This document shows, piece after piece, positions 37,702-45,083 of a stretch of 52,404 bases of DNA (positions within the stretch are counted from its first letter, which is position 1; every line of letters starts with the position of its first letter). The stretch is taken from assembly GCF_023156385.1 (NCBI RefSeq), contig NZ_JAKZAK010000026.1, forward strand, positions 1 through 52,404, in the 5' to 3' direction. The notes under the pieces were generated by a model. The model had not been told where the DNA came from and ran no database searches. It saw only the letters and a program-made list of their open reading frames with translations. The position numbers were made by a program, and so were the translations under genes. The DNA is from Marinobacter xestospongiae (GTDB taxonomy: Bacteria; Pseudomonadota; Gammaproteobacteria; Pseudomonadales; Oleiphilaceae).

Positions 37702-38232
37702 TCAAGCTGCGTCGCGCTTCTCGTCGCGGACTGCAGCGATCACACGCGTAATCCTGCCCGGAATATCGTTCAGGCTGCGTGCGAGCTTGGTAATCGGTGC
37801 CTGTGTAACCACGGCCAGCTTGGTCAACGCCTCGTGGAGGGTTGGCAGCTTCGCTAGGCGATCGATCTGCTCCGCGCCCATCAGCTCACCGCCGACGGCC
37901 AGGGCCTTGATCTCAAACGCCTCGTTTTCTTTGGCAAAATCCTTCAACAGGCGCGCTGCGGCACCCGGATCTTCCATAGAAAACGCCAGAATAGTCGGAC
38001 CTACCAGAGCTTCGTCGATGCACTCGAACTCAGTGCCGCGAATCGCAATCTTCGCCAGGTTGTTACGAACAACCTTCAGATTGACGTTTTCGGCACGAGC
38101 CTTGGCACGAAGCGCCGTCATGTCACCGGAAGTGACACCACGGTAGTCGGCCAGAACCACAGACAGAGCATTACCAGCAGTCTCGTTGACTTCAGCGACG
38201 ATCGCCTTCTTGTCTTCGAGTCTAATTGCCAC
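37702..38232 (-). CDS. rplJ: 50S ribosomal protein L10
   Basis: L10 anchors the L7/L12 stalk and represses its own operon. It has 176 residues (E. coli 165). The start is GTG 38232-38230 with AAGGAG seven bases upstream. The N-terminal RNA-binding domain has VNETAGNALSVVLADYRGVT and the C-terminal helix binds L7/L12. It follows a 217-base leader, the expected place of L10 autoregulation. Confidence 0.96.
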   Translation of the reverse strand: MAIRLEDKKAIVAEVNETAGNALSVVLADYRGVTSGDMTALRAKARAENVNLKVVRNNLAKIAIRGTEFECIDEALVGPTILAFSMEDPGAAARLLKDFAKENEAFEIKALAVGGELMGAEQIDRLAKLPTLHEALTKLAVVTQAPITKLARSLNDIPGRITRVIAAVRDEKRDAA

Positions 38233-38449
38233 TGGATTTCTCCTTGATTTCGCCAGTCGGAACGACCGGCAAACCCATCATTGCCCTTGCGGGCCCCTAA
38301 CGGTGTATGGGTTCAGAGAACGTCATCACACCGTCTGCGCAGGCGTTGCTTTAACCCTTGTGGCCACCGTTGCCGGTGACCTCGGGGGCCTGCGGTCTTT
38401 GACAGCCTTGGCTTCCGCCAAAACTACAAAGTGCCTACCGAATCAGGGA
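38233..38449 (-). promoter_or_regulatory. L10 leader region upstream of rplJ
   Basis: All neighbouring genes are close together except for this 217-base gap, which matches in size and place the leader where L10-L12 binds to repress rplJL translation. GC-rich complementary stretches such as GGTCTTTG/CAAAGACC-like and ACCGGCAACGGTGG-like segments suggest folding. I did not derive the full structure. Confidence 0.55.
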
Positions 38450-39148
38450 TCAGATGTTCAGACCGCTCTGATCGATAGCCAGGCCAGGTCCCATTGTGGT
38501 CGACAGGGTTACCTTCTTCAGGTAAACGCCTTTCGACGACGCAGGCTTGGCCTTTTTCAGGTCTGCCAGCAGCGCTTCAAGGTTCTGCTTGATCGCATCG
38601 GCAGAGAATTCAACGTTACCCAGCGGAGCGTGGATAATGCCGTTCTTGTCAGTCCGGTAACGAACCTGACCAGCCTTGGCATTCTTGACCGCAGTCTCAA
38701 CGTCCGGGGTTACGGTGCCAACTTTCGGGTTCGGCATCAGGCCACGCGGGCCCAGGATCTGACCCAGCTGACCAACAACACGCATGGCGTCCGGAGTGGC
38801 GATGACCACGTCAAAGTCCATGTTGCCTTTCTTAACTTCTTCAGCCAGATCGTCCATGCCAACCACGTCCGCGCCAGCGGCGGTGGCTTTCTCGGCATTG
38901 GCACCCTGGGTGAATACCGCTACGCGAACGGTCTTGCCAGTGCCGTTCGGCAGAACGGTGCTGCTACGAACAACCTGGTCTGATTTACGCGCGTCAACAC
39001 CGAGGTTAACGGCAACGTCCAGAGACTCCTGAAAGTTAACGCTCTGGCCCAGCTCAACCAGCACAGCAACCGCATCTTCCACGGAGTAAACACGACCGGC
39101 TTCGACTTTTTCACGGATCAGCTTTTGACGCTTGCTCAGCTTTGCCAT
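38450..39148 (-). CDS. rplA: 50S ribosomal protein L1
   Basis: L1 forms the mobile stalk at the E site and in E. coli represses rplKA. It has 232 residues. Conserved: DQVVRSSTVLPNGTGKTVRV (about 58-77), GPRGLMPNPKVGTVTPDVET and KGVYLKKVTLSTTMGPGLAI near the end. One base separates it from rplK, so the two are coupled. Confidence 0.97.
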   Translation of the reverse strand: MAKLSKRQKLIREKVEAGRVYSVEDAVAVLVELGQSVNFQESLDVAVNLGVDARKSDQVVRSSTVLPNGTGKTVRVAVFTQGANAEKATAAGADVVGMDDLAEEVKKGNMDFDVVIATPDAMRVVGQLGQILGPRGLMPNPKVGTVTPDVETAVKNAKAGQVRYRTDKNGIIHAPLGNVEFSADAIKQNLEALLADLKKAKPASSKGVYLKKVTLSTTMGPGLAIDQSGLNI

Positions 39149-39149
39149 G

Positions 39150-39581
39150 TTACAGGCCCTCCACGTTCAGGCCCATGCTGCGGGCAGTTCCGGCGATGGT
39201 ACGAACCGCTGCGTCCATATCGGCAGCAGTCAGGTCCGGCTCTTTGGTGGTGGCAATTTCTTCCAGCTGAGCGCGGGTCACGGTACCAACTTTGTCGGTG
39301 TTCGGACGGGCAGAACCACTCTTCAGACCGGCAGCCTTCTTCAGCAGAACGGCGGCAGGCGGAGTCTTGGTGATAAAGGTGAAGCTGCGATCGCTGTATA
39401 CGGTGATCACCGTCGGAATCGGCAGGCCCGGCTCCATGCCCTGAGTCTGGGCATTGAACGCCTTACAGAATTCCATGATGTTTACACCGTGCTGACCCAG
39501 CGCAGGACCAACGGGGGGACTCGGGTTGGCCTGACCGGCAGCAACCTGAAGCTTGATGTACGCTTCAATCTTCTTTGCCAT
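39150..39581 (-). CDS. rplK: 50S ribosomal protein L11
   Basis: L11 forms the GTPase-associated centre and is needed for the stringent response. It has 143 residues (E. coli 142). The start AYIKLQVAAGQANPSPPVGP carries the prolines at the thiostrepton interface, and the C-terminal domain ends RTIAGTARSMGLNVEG. It follows a terminator after nusG, so it should have its own promoter in the 118-base gap; none is clear-cut. Confidence 0.97.
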   Translation of the reverse strand: MAKKIEAYIKLQVAAGQANPSPPVGPALGQHGVNIMEFCKAFNAQTQGMEPGLPIPTVITVYSDRSFTFITKTPPAAVLLKKAAGLKSGSARPNTDKVGTVTRAQLEEIATTKEPDLTAADMDAAVRTIAGTARSMGLNVEGL

Positions 39582-39648
39582 GATTCACTCCTTTGGGTTC
39601 GAACGCCTCTCGGCTCCCCATGGGTTTAATAACATAAGGACCAGACAC

Positions 39649-39678
39649 AAAAAGCCCGCGTCACCATGGTGCGCGAGC
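39649..39678 (-). terminator. Terminator after nusG
   Basis: On the minus strand GCTCGCG pairs with CGCGGGC (one G-U pair) around an 11-base loop that itself contains CACCATGGTG, followed by five T residues (plus 39653-39649). It separates secE-nusG from rplKAJL. Confidence 0.85.
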
Positions 39679-39699
39679 TTTTGCCTGATCCGCTACGGC

Positions 39700-40233
39700 T
39701 CAGTCTTTTTCGACCTGCCCGAACTCCAGCTCAACCGGAGTGGAACGACCGAAAATCAGAACCGCAACCTTGACCCGACTCTTGTCGTAGTCAACTTCCT
39801 CCACAACGCCATTGAAGTCTGCAAAGGGACCTTCAATAACGCGTACAATCTCGCCCGGCTCGAACAACGTTTTCGGCTTGGGCTTATCGACACCACTCTC
39901 AACCCGATTCAGAATAGCCTCAGCCTCTTTCTCGGTAATCGGAGCCGGCTTCTCCTTGGTGCCACCAATAAAACCAAGCACCTTAGGCGTATCTTTCACC
40001 AAGTGCCAGGTGGCGTCCTCCATCTCCATCTGGACGAGAACATAACCAGGATAGAATTTGCGCTCACTCTTGCGCTTTTTACCGTCGCGCATTTCCACCA
40101 CTTCTTCGGTGGGCACGAGAATATCGCCGAACAGGTCTTCCATGCCGTTCAGGGCAACCCGCTCTTTCAGAGTGCGCATTACATGCTTTTCGAAACCCGA
40201 ATACGCATGAACAACGTACCAGCGCTTAGCCAT
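39700..40233 (-). CDS. nusG: Transcription termination/antitermination factor NusG
   Basis: NusG increases polymerase processivity and links it to Rho and the ribosome. It has 177 residues. The NGN domain begins KRWYVVHAYSGFEKHVMRTL. The linker leads to a C-terminal KOW domain with FEPGEIVRVIEGPFADFNGV and ends RSTPVELEFGQVEKD. It follows secE by 12 bases, the universal pair. Confidence 0.98.
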   Translation of the reverse strand: MAKRWYVVHAYSGFEKHVMRTLKERVALNGMEDLFGDILVPTEEVVEMRDGKKRKSERKFYPGYVLVQMEMEDATWHLVKDTPKVLGFIGGTKEKPAPITEKEAEAILNRVESGVDKPKPKTLFEPGEIVRVIEGPFADFNGVVEEVDYDKSRVKVAVLIFGRSTPVELEFGQVEKD

Positions 40234-40245
40234 TGCACACCCCTG

Positions 40246-40614
40246 TTAACCAATAAAACCGGAAACCAGAAAACTGATAAACGAGTCCATACCCCAAAGC
40301 AGCAGCGCCACCACCAGCACAAACACAACTACGATCGCCGTAGTTTGAATGAGCTCTGGCCGGGTCGGCCAAACCACCTTCCGAATCTCGACGCGAGCTT
40401 CTTTCAGCAGGGTAGCAAAACGGCGCCCGCGATCGGTCTGCAAAGCCACAAAGGCCGCAACCATCGCAAGAACAACAAGGGCGAGAACACGATACAGCAA
40501 TGACTCGGCGTTGAAATACTGATTACCCACTACACCAACGGCAATCAGAACGAAAACAACCAGCCACTTCATCGCATCGAAGCGACCGGTTGAGCTATCA
40601 GCTTTTGACTCCAT
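40246..40614 (-). CDS. secE: Protein translocase subunit SecE
   Basis: SecE clamps the SecY channel. ATG 40614 gives 122 residues with three membrane helices, as in E. coli: KWLVVFVLIAVGVVG, LLYRVLALVVLAMVAAF and TTAIVVVFVLVVALLLW. Between the last two lies the conserved amphipathic segment EARVEIRKVVWPTRPELIQT. Starts further upstream run into tRNA-Trp and are rejected. The gene lies 33 bases after tRNA-Trp. Confidence 0.97.
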   Translation of the reverse strand: MESKADSSTGRFDAMKWLVVFVLIAVGVVGNQYFNAESLLYRVLALVVLAMVAAFVALQTDRGRRFATLLKEARVEIRKVVWPTRPELIQTTAIVVVFVLVVALLLWGMDSFISFLVSGFIG

Positions 40615-40647
40615 AGGAATCAGCTTATGTATCCGGATGTTGTGAAA

Positions 40648-40723
<76 letters not shown>

Positions 40724-40757
40724 GCACCGAAAACTCAGTGCACTCACTACAAAGAAG

Positions 40758-40777
40758 AGCAGCCCGAAAGGGCCGCT
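40758..40777 (-). terminator. Stem-loop between tuf and tRNA-Trp
   Basis: On the minus strand AGCGGCCC, TTTC, GGGCTGCT is an eight-base stem (one G-U) followed by CTTCTTTG. With only a broken T-run it may terminate partially or mark a processing point before tRNA-Trp. Confidence 0.5.
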
Positions 40778-40787
40778 CACTCTATTC

Positions 40788-41984
40788 TTACTCTACAATC
40801 TTAGCAACAACGCCGGCACCAACGGTACGGCCGCCTTCACGGATGGCGAAGCGCAGACCTTCTTCCATCGCGATCGGAGCGATCAGAGTAACGTCCATCT
40901 TGACGTTATCACCCGGCATTACCATTTCAACGCCTTCCGGCAGCTCACAGGAACCGGTCACGTCAGTGGTCCGAAAGTAGAACTGCGGACGGTAGCCCTT
41001 GAAGAACGGAGTGTGACGACCACCCTCGTCCTTGCTCAGAACGTACACTTCGCACTCGAACTTGGTGTGCGGGTTGATGGAACCCGGCACCGCCAGAACC
41101 TGACCACGCTCAACGTCGTCACGCTTGGTACCACGCAGCAGAACACCAACGTTCTCACCGGCACGGCCTTCGTCCAGCAGCTTGCGGAACATCTCAACAC
41201 CAGTACAGGTGGTCTTGGTGGTCTCGCGGATACCCACGATTTCCACTTCGTCACCAACCTTGATGATGCCACGCTCAACACGACCGGTTACCACAGTACC
41301 ACGACCGGAGATGGAGAAGACGTCCTCGATCGGCATCAGGAACGGCTGATCGATCGCACGCTCCGGCTCAGGAATGTAGTCATCCAGAGCTTCTACCAGC
41401 TTCTTAACAGCGGTAGTACCCATCTCGTTGTCGTCTTTGCCTTCCAGCGCCATCAGCGCGGAACCGGTGATGATCGGAGTGTCGTCACCCGGGAAGTCGT
41501 ACTGGCTCAGCAGATCACGAACTTCCATCTCAACCAGTTCCAGCAGCTCTTCGTCGTCGACCATGTCGGCCTTGTTCAGGAACACGACGATGTACGGAAC
41601 ACCAACCTGACGGGACAGCAGGATGTGCTCACGAGTCTGCGGCATGGGGCCGTCAGCTGCGGAGCAAACCAGGATCGCACCGTCCATCTGGGCAGCACCG
41701 GTGATCATGTTCTTCACATAGTCGGCGTGGCCCGGGCAGTCAACGTGTGCGTAGTGACGGATCGGAGAATCGTACTCAACGTGAGAAGTCGCGATGGTGA
41801 TACCACGCGCCTTTTCTTCCGGAGCGTTATCGATCTGGTCGAACGCACTGGCAGTACCGGTACCCCAAACTTCGTGACACACACGAGTCAGAGCAGCTGT
41901 CAGAGTGGTTTTACCATGGTCAACGTGACCAATGGTGCCCACGTTGACGTGCGGCTTACTACGCTCAAACTTTTCTTTGGACAT
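40788..41984 (-). CDS. tuf: Elongation factor Tu, tRNA-linked copy
   Basis: This second EF-Tu gene encodes 398 residues with the same motifs as the first (GHVDHGKTT, DCPGHADY, NKADM) and an identical predicted protein. ATG 41984 is the start. It lies 51 bases after tRNA-Thr(GGU), the tufB position in the enteric thrU-tyrU-glyT-thrT-tufB operon, so it is likely processed from a tRNA-tuf transcript. The core of the gene is identical to the str copy, but the first 50 or so bases and the stop region differ. Confidence 0.98.
   Translation of the reverse strand: MSKEKFERSKPHVNVGTIGHVDHGKTTLTAALTRVCHEVWGTGTASAFDQIDNAPEEKARGITIATSHVEYDSPIRHYAHVDCPGHADYVKNMITGAAQMDGAILVCSAADGPMPQTREHILLSRQVGVPYIVVFLNKADMVDDEELLELVEMEVRDLLSQYDFPGDDTPIITGSALMALEGKDDNEMGTTAVKKLVEALDDYIPEPERAIDQPFLMPIEDVFSISGRGTVVTGRVERGIIKVGDEVEIVGIRETTKTTCTGVEMFRKLLDEGRAGENVGVLLRGTKRDDVERGQVLAVPGSINPHTKFECEVYVLSKDEGGRHTPFFKGYRPQFYFRTTDVTGSCELPEGVEMVMPGDNVKMDVTLIAPIAMEEGLRFAIREGGRTVGAGVVAKIVE
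40804..41930. repeat. tuf repeat, copy 2
   Basis: Partner of the 24216-25342 block, in the same orientation, about 16.6 kb away. Recombination between the copies would delete or duplicate the beta, rpoBC and most of the str genes, so the repeat is a potential rearrangement point as well as a conversion tract. Confidence 0.9.
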
Positions 41985-42035
41985 TCGACCTATCTCCCTA
42001 ATCAACCATGACCGAAACGTTGACCGGACAAATAA

Positions 42036-42111
42036 TGGAGCTCATGACCGGAATTGAACCGGTGACCTCATCCTTACCAAGGATGTGCTCTACCGACTGA
42101 GCTACATGAGC
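42036..42111 (-). tRNA. tRNA-Thr (anticodon GGU)
   Basis: A 76-base tRNA starts GCTCATG with a matching acceptor CATGAGC, discriminator T and encoded CCA. The anticodon loop TTGGTAA gives GGT. It is the last tRNA before tuf. Confidence 0.97.
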
Positions 42112-42129
42112 ATTAAAACTTCATCAAAT

Positions 42130-42204
<75 letters not shown>

Positions 42205-42214
42205 AAGCAATAAG

Positions 42215-42299
42215 TGGTGGAGGGGGCAGGATTCGAACCTGCGAAGGCGAAGCCGTCAGATTTACAGTCTGATCCCTTTGGCCACTCGGGAACCCCTCC
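42215..42299 (-). tRNA. tRNA-Tyr (anticodon GUA)
   Basis: An 85-base tRNA has the long variable arm of the class II type. It starts GGAGGGG, ends CCCCTCC plus A and encoded CCA, and the anticodon loop CTGTAAA gives GTA. Confidence 0.97.
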
Positions 42300-42341
42300 C
42301 AATACAACCTCGTTTTCGCGAAGCTGCGCAAAACCTTAAAG

Positions 42342-42417
42342 TGGAGCTGGCGGACGGAATCGAACCCCCGACCTGCTGATTACAAGTCAGCTGCTCTACC
42401 AACTGAGCTACGCCAGC
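42342..42417 (-). tRNA. tRNA-Thr (anticodon UGU)
   Basis: A 76-base tRNA starts GCTGGCG with acceptor match CGCCAGC, discriminator T and encoded CCA. The anticodon loop TTGTAAT gives TGT. It is the first gene of the tRNA-tuf operon. Confidence 0.97.
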
Positions 42418-42445
42418 TCACATTCGCCTCATCAGCGAGGGCAGC

Positions 42446-42474
42446 ATACTACGGACTTTTTTTCGTGGTTGCAA
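42446..42474 (-). promoter_or_regulatory. Promoter of the tRNA-tuf operon
   Basis: On the minus strand TTGCAA (42474-42469), a 17-base spacer and TAGTAT (42451-42446) are followed by a GC-rich discriminator GCTGCCCTC, the pattern of stringently controlled stable RNA promoters. It overlaps the last codons and stop of the SPOR protein gene (stop at 42451-42449). Confidence 0.82.
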
Positions 42475-43264
42475 CACCTTCACAACCATTTATTTCAACC
42501 AATTCAAATTGGTGCCCATAGTTCGCCCGAGCCTGATCCAGTTCCTGGGAACCTGATGAATAGGCCGCCTCAAAAGCGAGCGCGTATCGTATCTGATTTC
42601 GGGGGAATAATTCCAGTACTGCCGGAAGATTTTCTGAAATTCTTTTCTCAAGGACCCGCTCAGCGGATTCCCGGGATTCAAACAGCCCCAACGAGATCGC
42701 GTTTTCCATCTCGCCACGGGTCACCAGGTACGAATCAACGCCTCGACGCTGCACATCGCGGAACAGTTCCAACGCTGCGTCCCGGCTCGACCGGGGTGGG
42801 ATGATGACCCAATGTAGAGGCGGCTGCTCAAACTCCTGTGCCTCAACCTCCGGCTCGCTGATGGCAACAGTGCTCAGATCGCCCGCCAGGGCAAGCGCGG
42901 CTTCCTCGCTGTCGAACCATCCCAGACGGAAGCAGTAGCGCTGGACCGGCTTCGGCTCGGGGATCGGAATCTCCGCCAGCGCCGGATCAGCCTCCGTTAC
43001 AGGCCCACTCTCCTGCCGCCTTTCGCCAGGGACATCGCCGACCGCAACCTCCGACGCCTCATTCGCGGTACCGGTGCCACTGTGCGCAGGTTCCGGCGCT
43101 TCGACGTCACTCTCACCGGCCGACGGCGGCGGCACGGTTTGCAGCTCGGACACCCGGGGCAACCGCCCGCTCGCATCCGAATCACGCTCAACGTCGTCCG
43201 GCCCCGAGAACAACCACCAGAGCCCCAGATTGCCCAGCACCAACATCAACACCAGCCAGCGCAT
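42449..43264 (-). CDS. SPOR-domain-like inner membrane protein
   Basis: The protein has 271 residues from ATG 43264, two bases after the coaX stop. An N-terminal membrane anchor (MRWLVLMLVLGNLGLWWLF) is followed by a long disordered acidic/proline linker (about 22-110). Two SPOR-like repeats then follow: one from RYCFRLGWFDSEEAALALA to the HWVIIPPRSS region, the other from SYLVTRGEMENAISLGLFES to RYALAFEAA. SPOR domains bind denuded septal peptidoglycan, so a division-related role is plausible. Genes of this type follow coaX in pseudomonads and relatives. Its 3' end contains the tRNA operon promoter. Confidence 0.82.
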   Translation of the reverse strand: MRWLVLMLVLGNLGLWWLFSGPDDVERDSDASGRLPRVSELQTVPPPSAGESDVEAPEPAHSGTGTANEASEVAVGDVPGERRQESGPVTEADPALAEIPIPEPKPVQRYCFRLGWFDSEEAALALAGDLSTVAISEPEVEAQEFEQPPLHWVIIPPRSSRDAALELFRDVQRRGVDSYLVTRGEMENAISLGLFESRESAERVLEKRISENLPAVLELFPRNQIRYALAFEAAYSSGSQELDQARANYGHQFELVEINGCEGVATTKKSP

Positions 43265-43266
43265 AA

Positions 43267-43998
43267 TCAATCTTCCCGGACGTCAGCGGCCACAATCTCC
43301 AGCCCATCGAGTACCAGACCGGGCACAGACTCTCCCTGCAAGCCACAGCCGATCAGCCGATCCGAGTCACCACCGGTAATAAACACCTTTTCTAGTCCCA
43401 AGGTCCTCACATCCTCCCTGAGTTGTTGAACCATCCCCCGCCACAGCCACTCAACCCCGTGATGCACACATTCTGCGGTGGACGTCCCTGGTGCCGAGCC
43501 CCCCTGGACCCGGCCCTCGAAATGAATACGGGCGGCATCCTGGCTGAGGGCGCGGTACATCATATTCTGTCCAGCCAGAATGTAGCCACCGAGATGACGG
43601 CCATCCGCAGCCACGTAGTCCACCGTGACCGCGCTACCAGCATCAACAACCGCAATCCCACCGCTCACTCGGCTACGGGCAGCAACCATCGCATGCCAAC
43701 GATCGGCACCCATGGTTTCCGGCCTATCATAGGCACAGACCAATCCCTGCCGCCGTGACTCAGTCCAGAAATACTCCGGTGGCACCGGAGTGATCCGTCG
43801 CAACCGCTCCTCCAGCTGCCGCCGGCCCTGGTCAGAAGCCACCGTGCTGACGGCAACCTGATTGATACCCTTACCATTCACTGGCAGATCAGCGAACAGC
43901 AAGTCCGAACCGATCGTCCCCTCTCCTTCAAAAACCGTGTTCCGGCCCCGCAACCGCCATTTGACCCGGCTATTGCCCATATCGACAAACAGCTTCAT
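43267..43998 (-). CDS. coaX: Type III pantothenate kinase
   Basis: CoaX phosphorylates pantothenate in the first step of CoA synthesis and is not feedback-inhibited like CoaA. It has 243 residues. ASKHA-fold motifs are DMGNSRVKWRL at the N-terminus (phosphate 1), GADRWHAMVAARSR and VVDAGSAVTVDYV (phosphate 2), and EKVFITGGDSDRL near the end. The start overlaps the birA stop by four bases (ATGA), so birA, coaX and the SPOR gene form one operon. Confidence 0.95.
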   Translation of the reverse strand: MKLFVDMGNSRVKWRLRGRNTVFEGEGTIGSDLLFADLPVNGKGINQVAVSTVASDQGRRQLEERLRRITPVPPEYFWTESRRQGLVCAYDRPETMGADRWHAMVAARSRVSGGIAVVDAGSAVTVDYVAADGRHLGGYILAGQNMMYRALSQDAARIHFEGRVQGGSAPGTSTAECVHHGVEWLWRGMVQQLREDVRTLGLEKVFITGGDSDRLIGCGLQGESVPGLVLDGLEIVAADVRED

Positions 43999-44969
43999 GC
44001 GTCAATCCGCAAGCTAATCTCCCCGGCTCGTACCGGGGACCGGTTACCGGCATCGTCTTCAACGAGGTAGCTGCCGTCCTGGTCAATGCCACAGCCAGTA
44101 CCGACCAGTTGGCCCTGGGTGGTCACCAAAGACCGCCCCCGAAACAGATCCCGGTCAGACCAACGCTCGTGGAAACGGCCAAAGCCCTCCGTCTGGAAGG
44201 CCTCACTGGCAGCCAACACCCGAGTCACCAGCTCCGCTGCCAGAGCATTGCGGTTCCACTCCTGCTCAGGGGCGACACGAGCAAGACTGGTCCAGGCCTG
44301 ATCAACATCGGACGCTTCGTGCATATGGACATTGACGCCAATGCCAATCACCACCTGGATAAAGCCCTCCTCCAGCTCCCCAAGCAGCTCGATCAGAATG
44401 CCTCCCAGCTTGCTGCCGTTGTGATAGACGTCGTTGGGCCACTTCAATTGCACGGGCCCGGTGCCGAAACTCTCAATCGCCTCCGCCAGCGCAACACCGA
44501 ACACCAGACTCAGACCGTCCAACTCGGAGAACCCGCCCCGAATGCCCAACCCGAAGCTGATGTAGAGGTTCTCGCCCTTCGGGCTTTGCCAGGCCCTGCC
44601 ACGTCGTCCACGGCCAGCGGTCTGACAATCCGCCAGACACACCAGAGTGCCCGTCGCCTGCCCGGGTAAGCGCCGCTGGCGCATAATTTCGGCGTTGGTG
44701 GAGTCAACCTCGTCCAGCACCATCAGCCGCAGCTGTTGCGCCAGACCATCGCCAAGCCCAGCACAGATGCGATCGTGATCCAGTAGATCGACGGGGGATT
44801 GCAGGCGATAGCCCTTACCACGAATGGTCTCAATCTCCACCCCCTGCTCCTGGGCCTTGCGAAGCTGCTTCCAGATCGCGGTTCGGCTGATACCCAGACG
44901 TTGGGCCAGGGATTCGCCGGAATGGACCTGCCCATCCGACAGCAATTCGACAAGTACTTTTAGATTCAT
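43995..44969 (-). CDS. birA: Biotin-protein ligase and biotin repressor
   Basis: BirA activates biotin with ATP and transfers it to the acetyl-CoA carboxylase BCCP subunit, and represses biotin genes. It has 324 residues from ATG 44969 (MNLKVLVELLSDGQ). An N-terminal winged HTH contains SLAQRLGISRTAIWKQLRK. The catalytic loop GRGRRGRAWQSPKGENLYIS, then LKWPNDVYHNGSKLGGILIE and a C-terminal SH3-like domain are all present. Both activities are therefore expected. No bio operator is in the window. Confidence 0.95.
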   Translation of the reverse strand: MNLKVLVELLSDGQVHSGESLAQRLGISRTAIWKQLRKAQEQGVEIETIRGKGYRLQSPVDLLDHDRICAGLGDGLAQQLRLMVLDEVDSTNAEIMRQRRLPGQATGTLVCLADCQTAGRGRRGRAWQSPKGENLYISFGLGIRGGFSELDGLSLVFGVALAEAIESFGTGPVQLKWPNDVYHNGSKLGGILIELLGELEEGFIQVVIGIGVNVHMHEASDVDQAWTSLARVAPEQEWNRNALAAELVTRVLAASEAFQTEGFGRFHERWSDRDLFRGRSLVTTQGQLVGTGCGIDQDGSYLVEDDAGNRSPVRAGEISLRIDA

Positions 44970-45048
44970 GGGACAGAGGGTCCGGAAAACAAGCGAGTGA
45001 TAGTGCCGGATTAAACACCAGGCAGCAGGAAAAAACAAAGAAGGGAAG

Positions 45049-45077
45049 GACCAGACGCTCGGGGCGAGCGTCTGGTC
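45049..45077 (-). terminator. Strong terminator after the five-gene secreted protein cluster
   Basis: On the minus strand GACCAGACGCTC, GCCCC, GAGCGTCTGGTC is a perfect 12-base stem, followed by a T-rich tail CTTCCCTTCTTTGTTTTTT. It lies seven bases past the stop of the 803-residue protein and isolates the cluster from birA. Confidence 0.95.
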
Positions 45078-45083
45078 AACACA

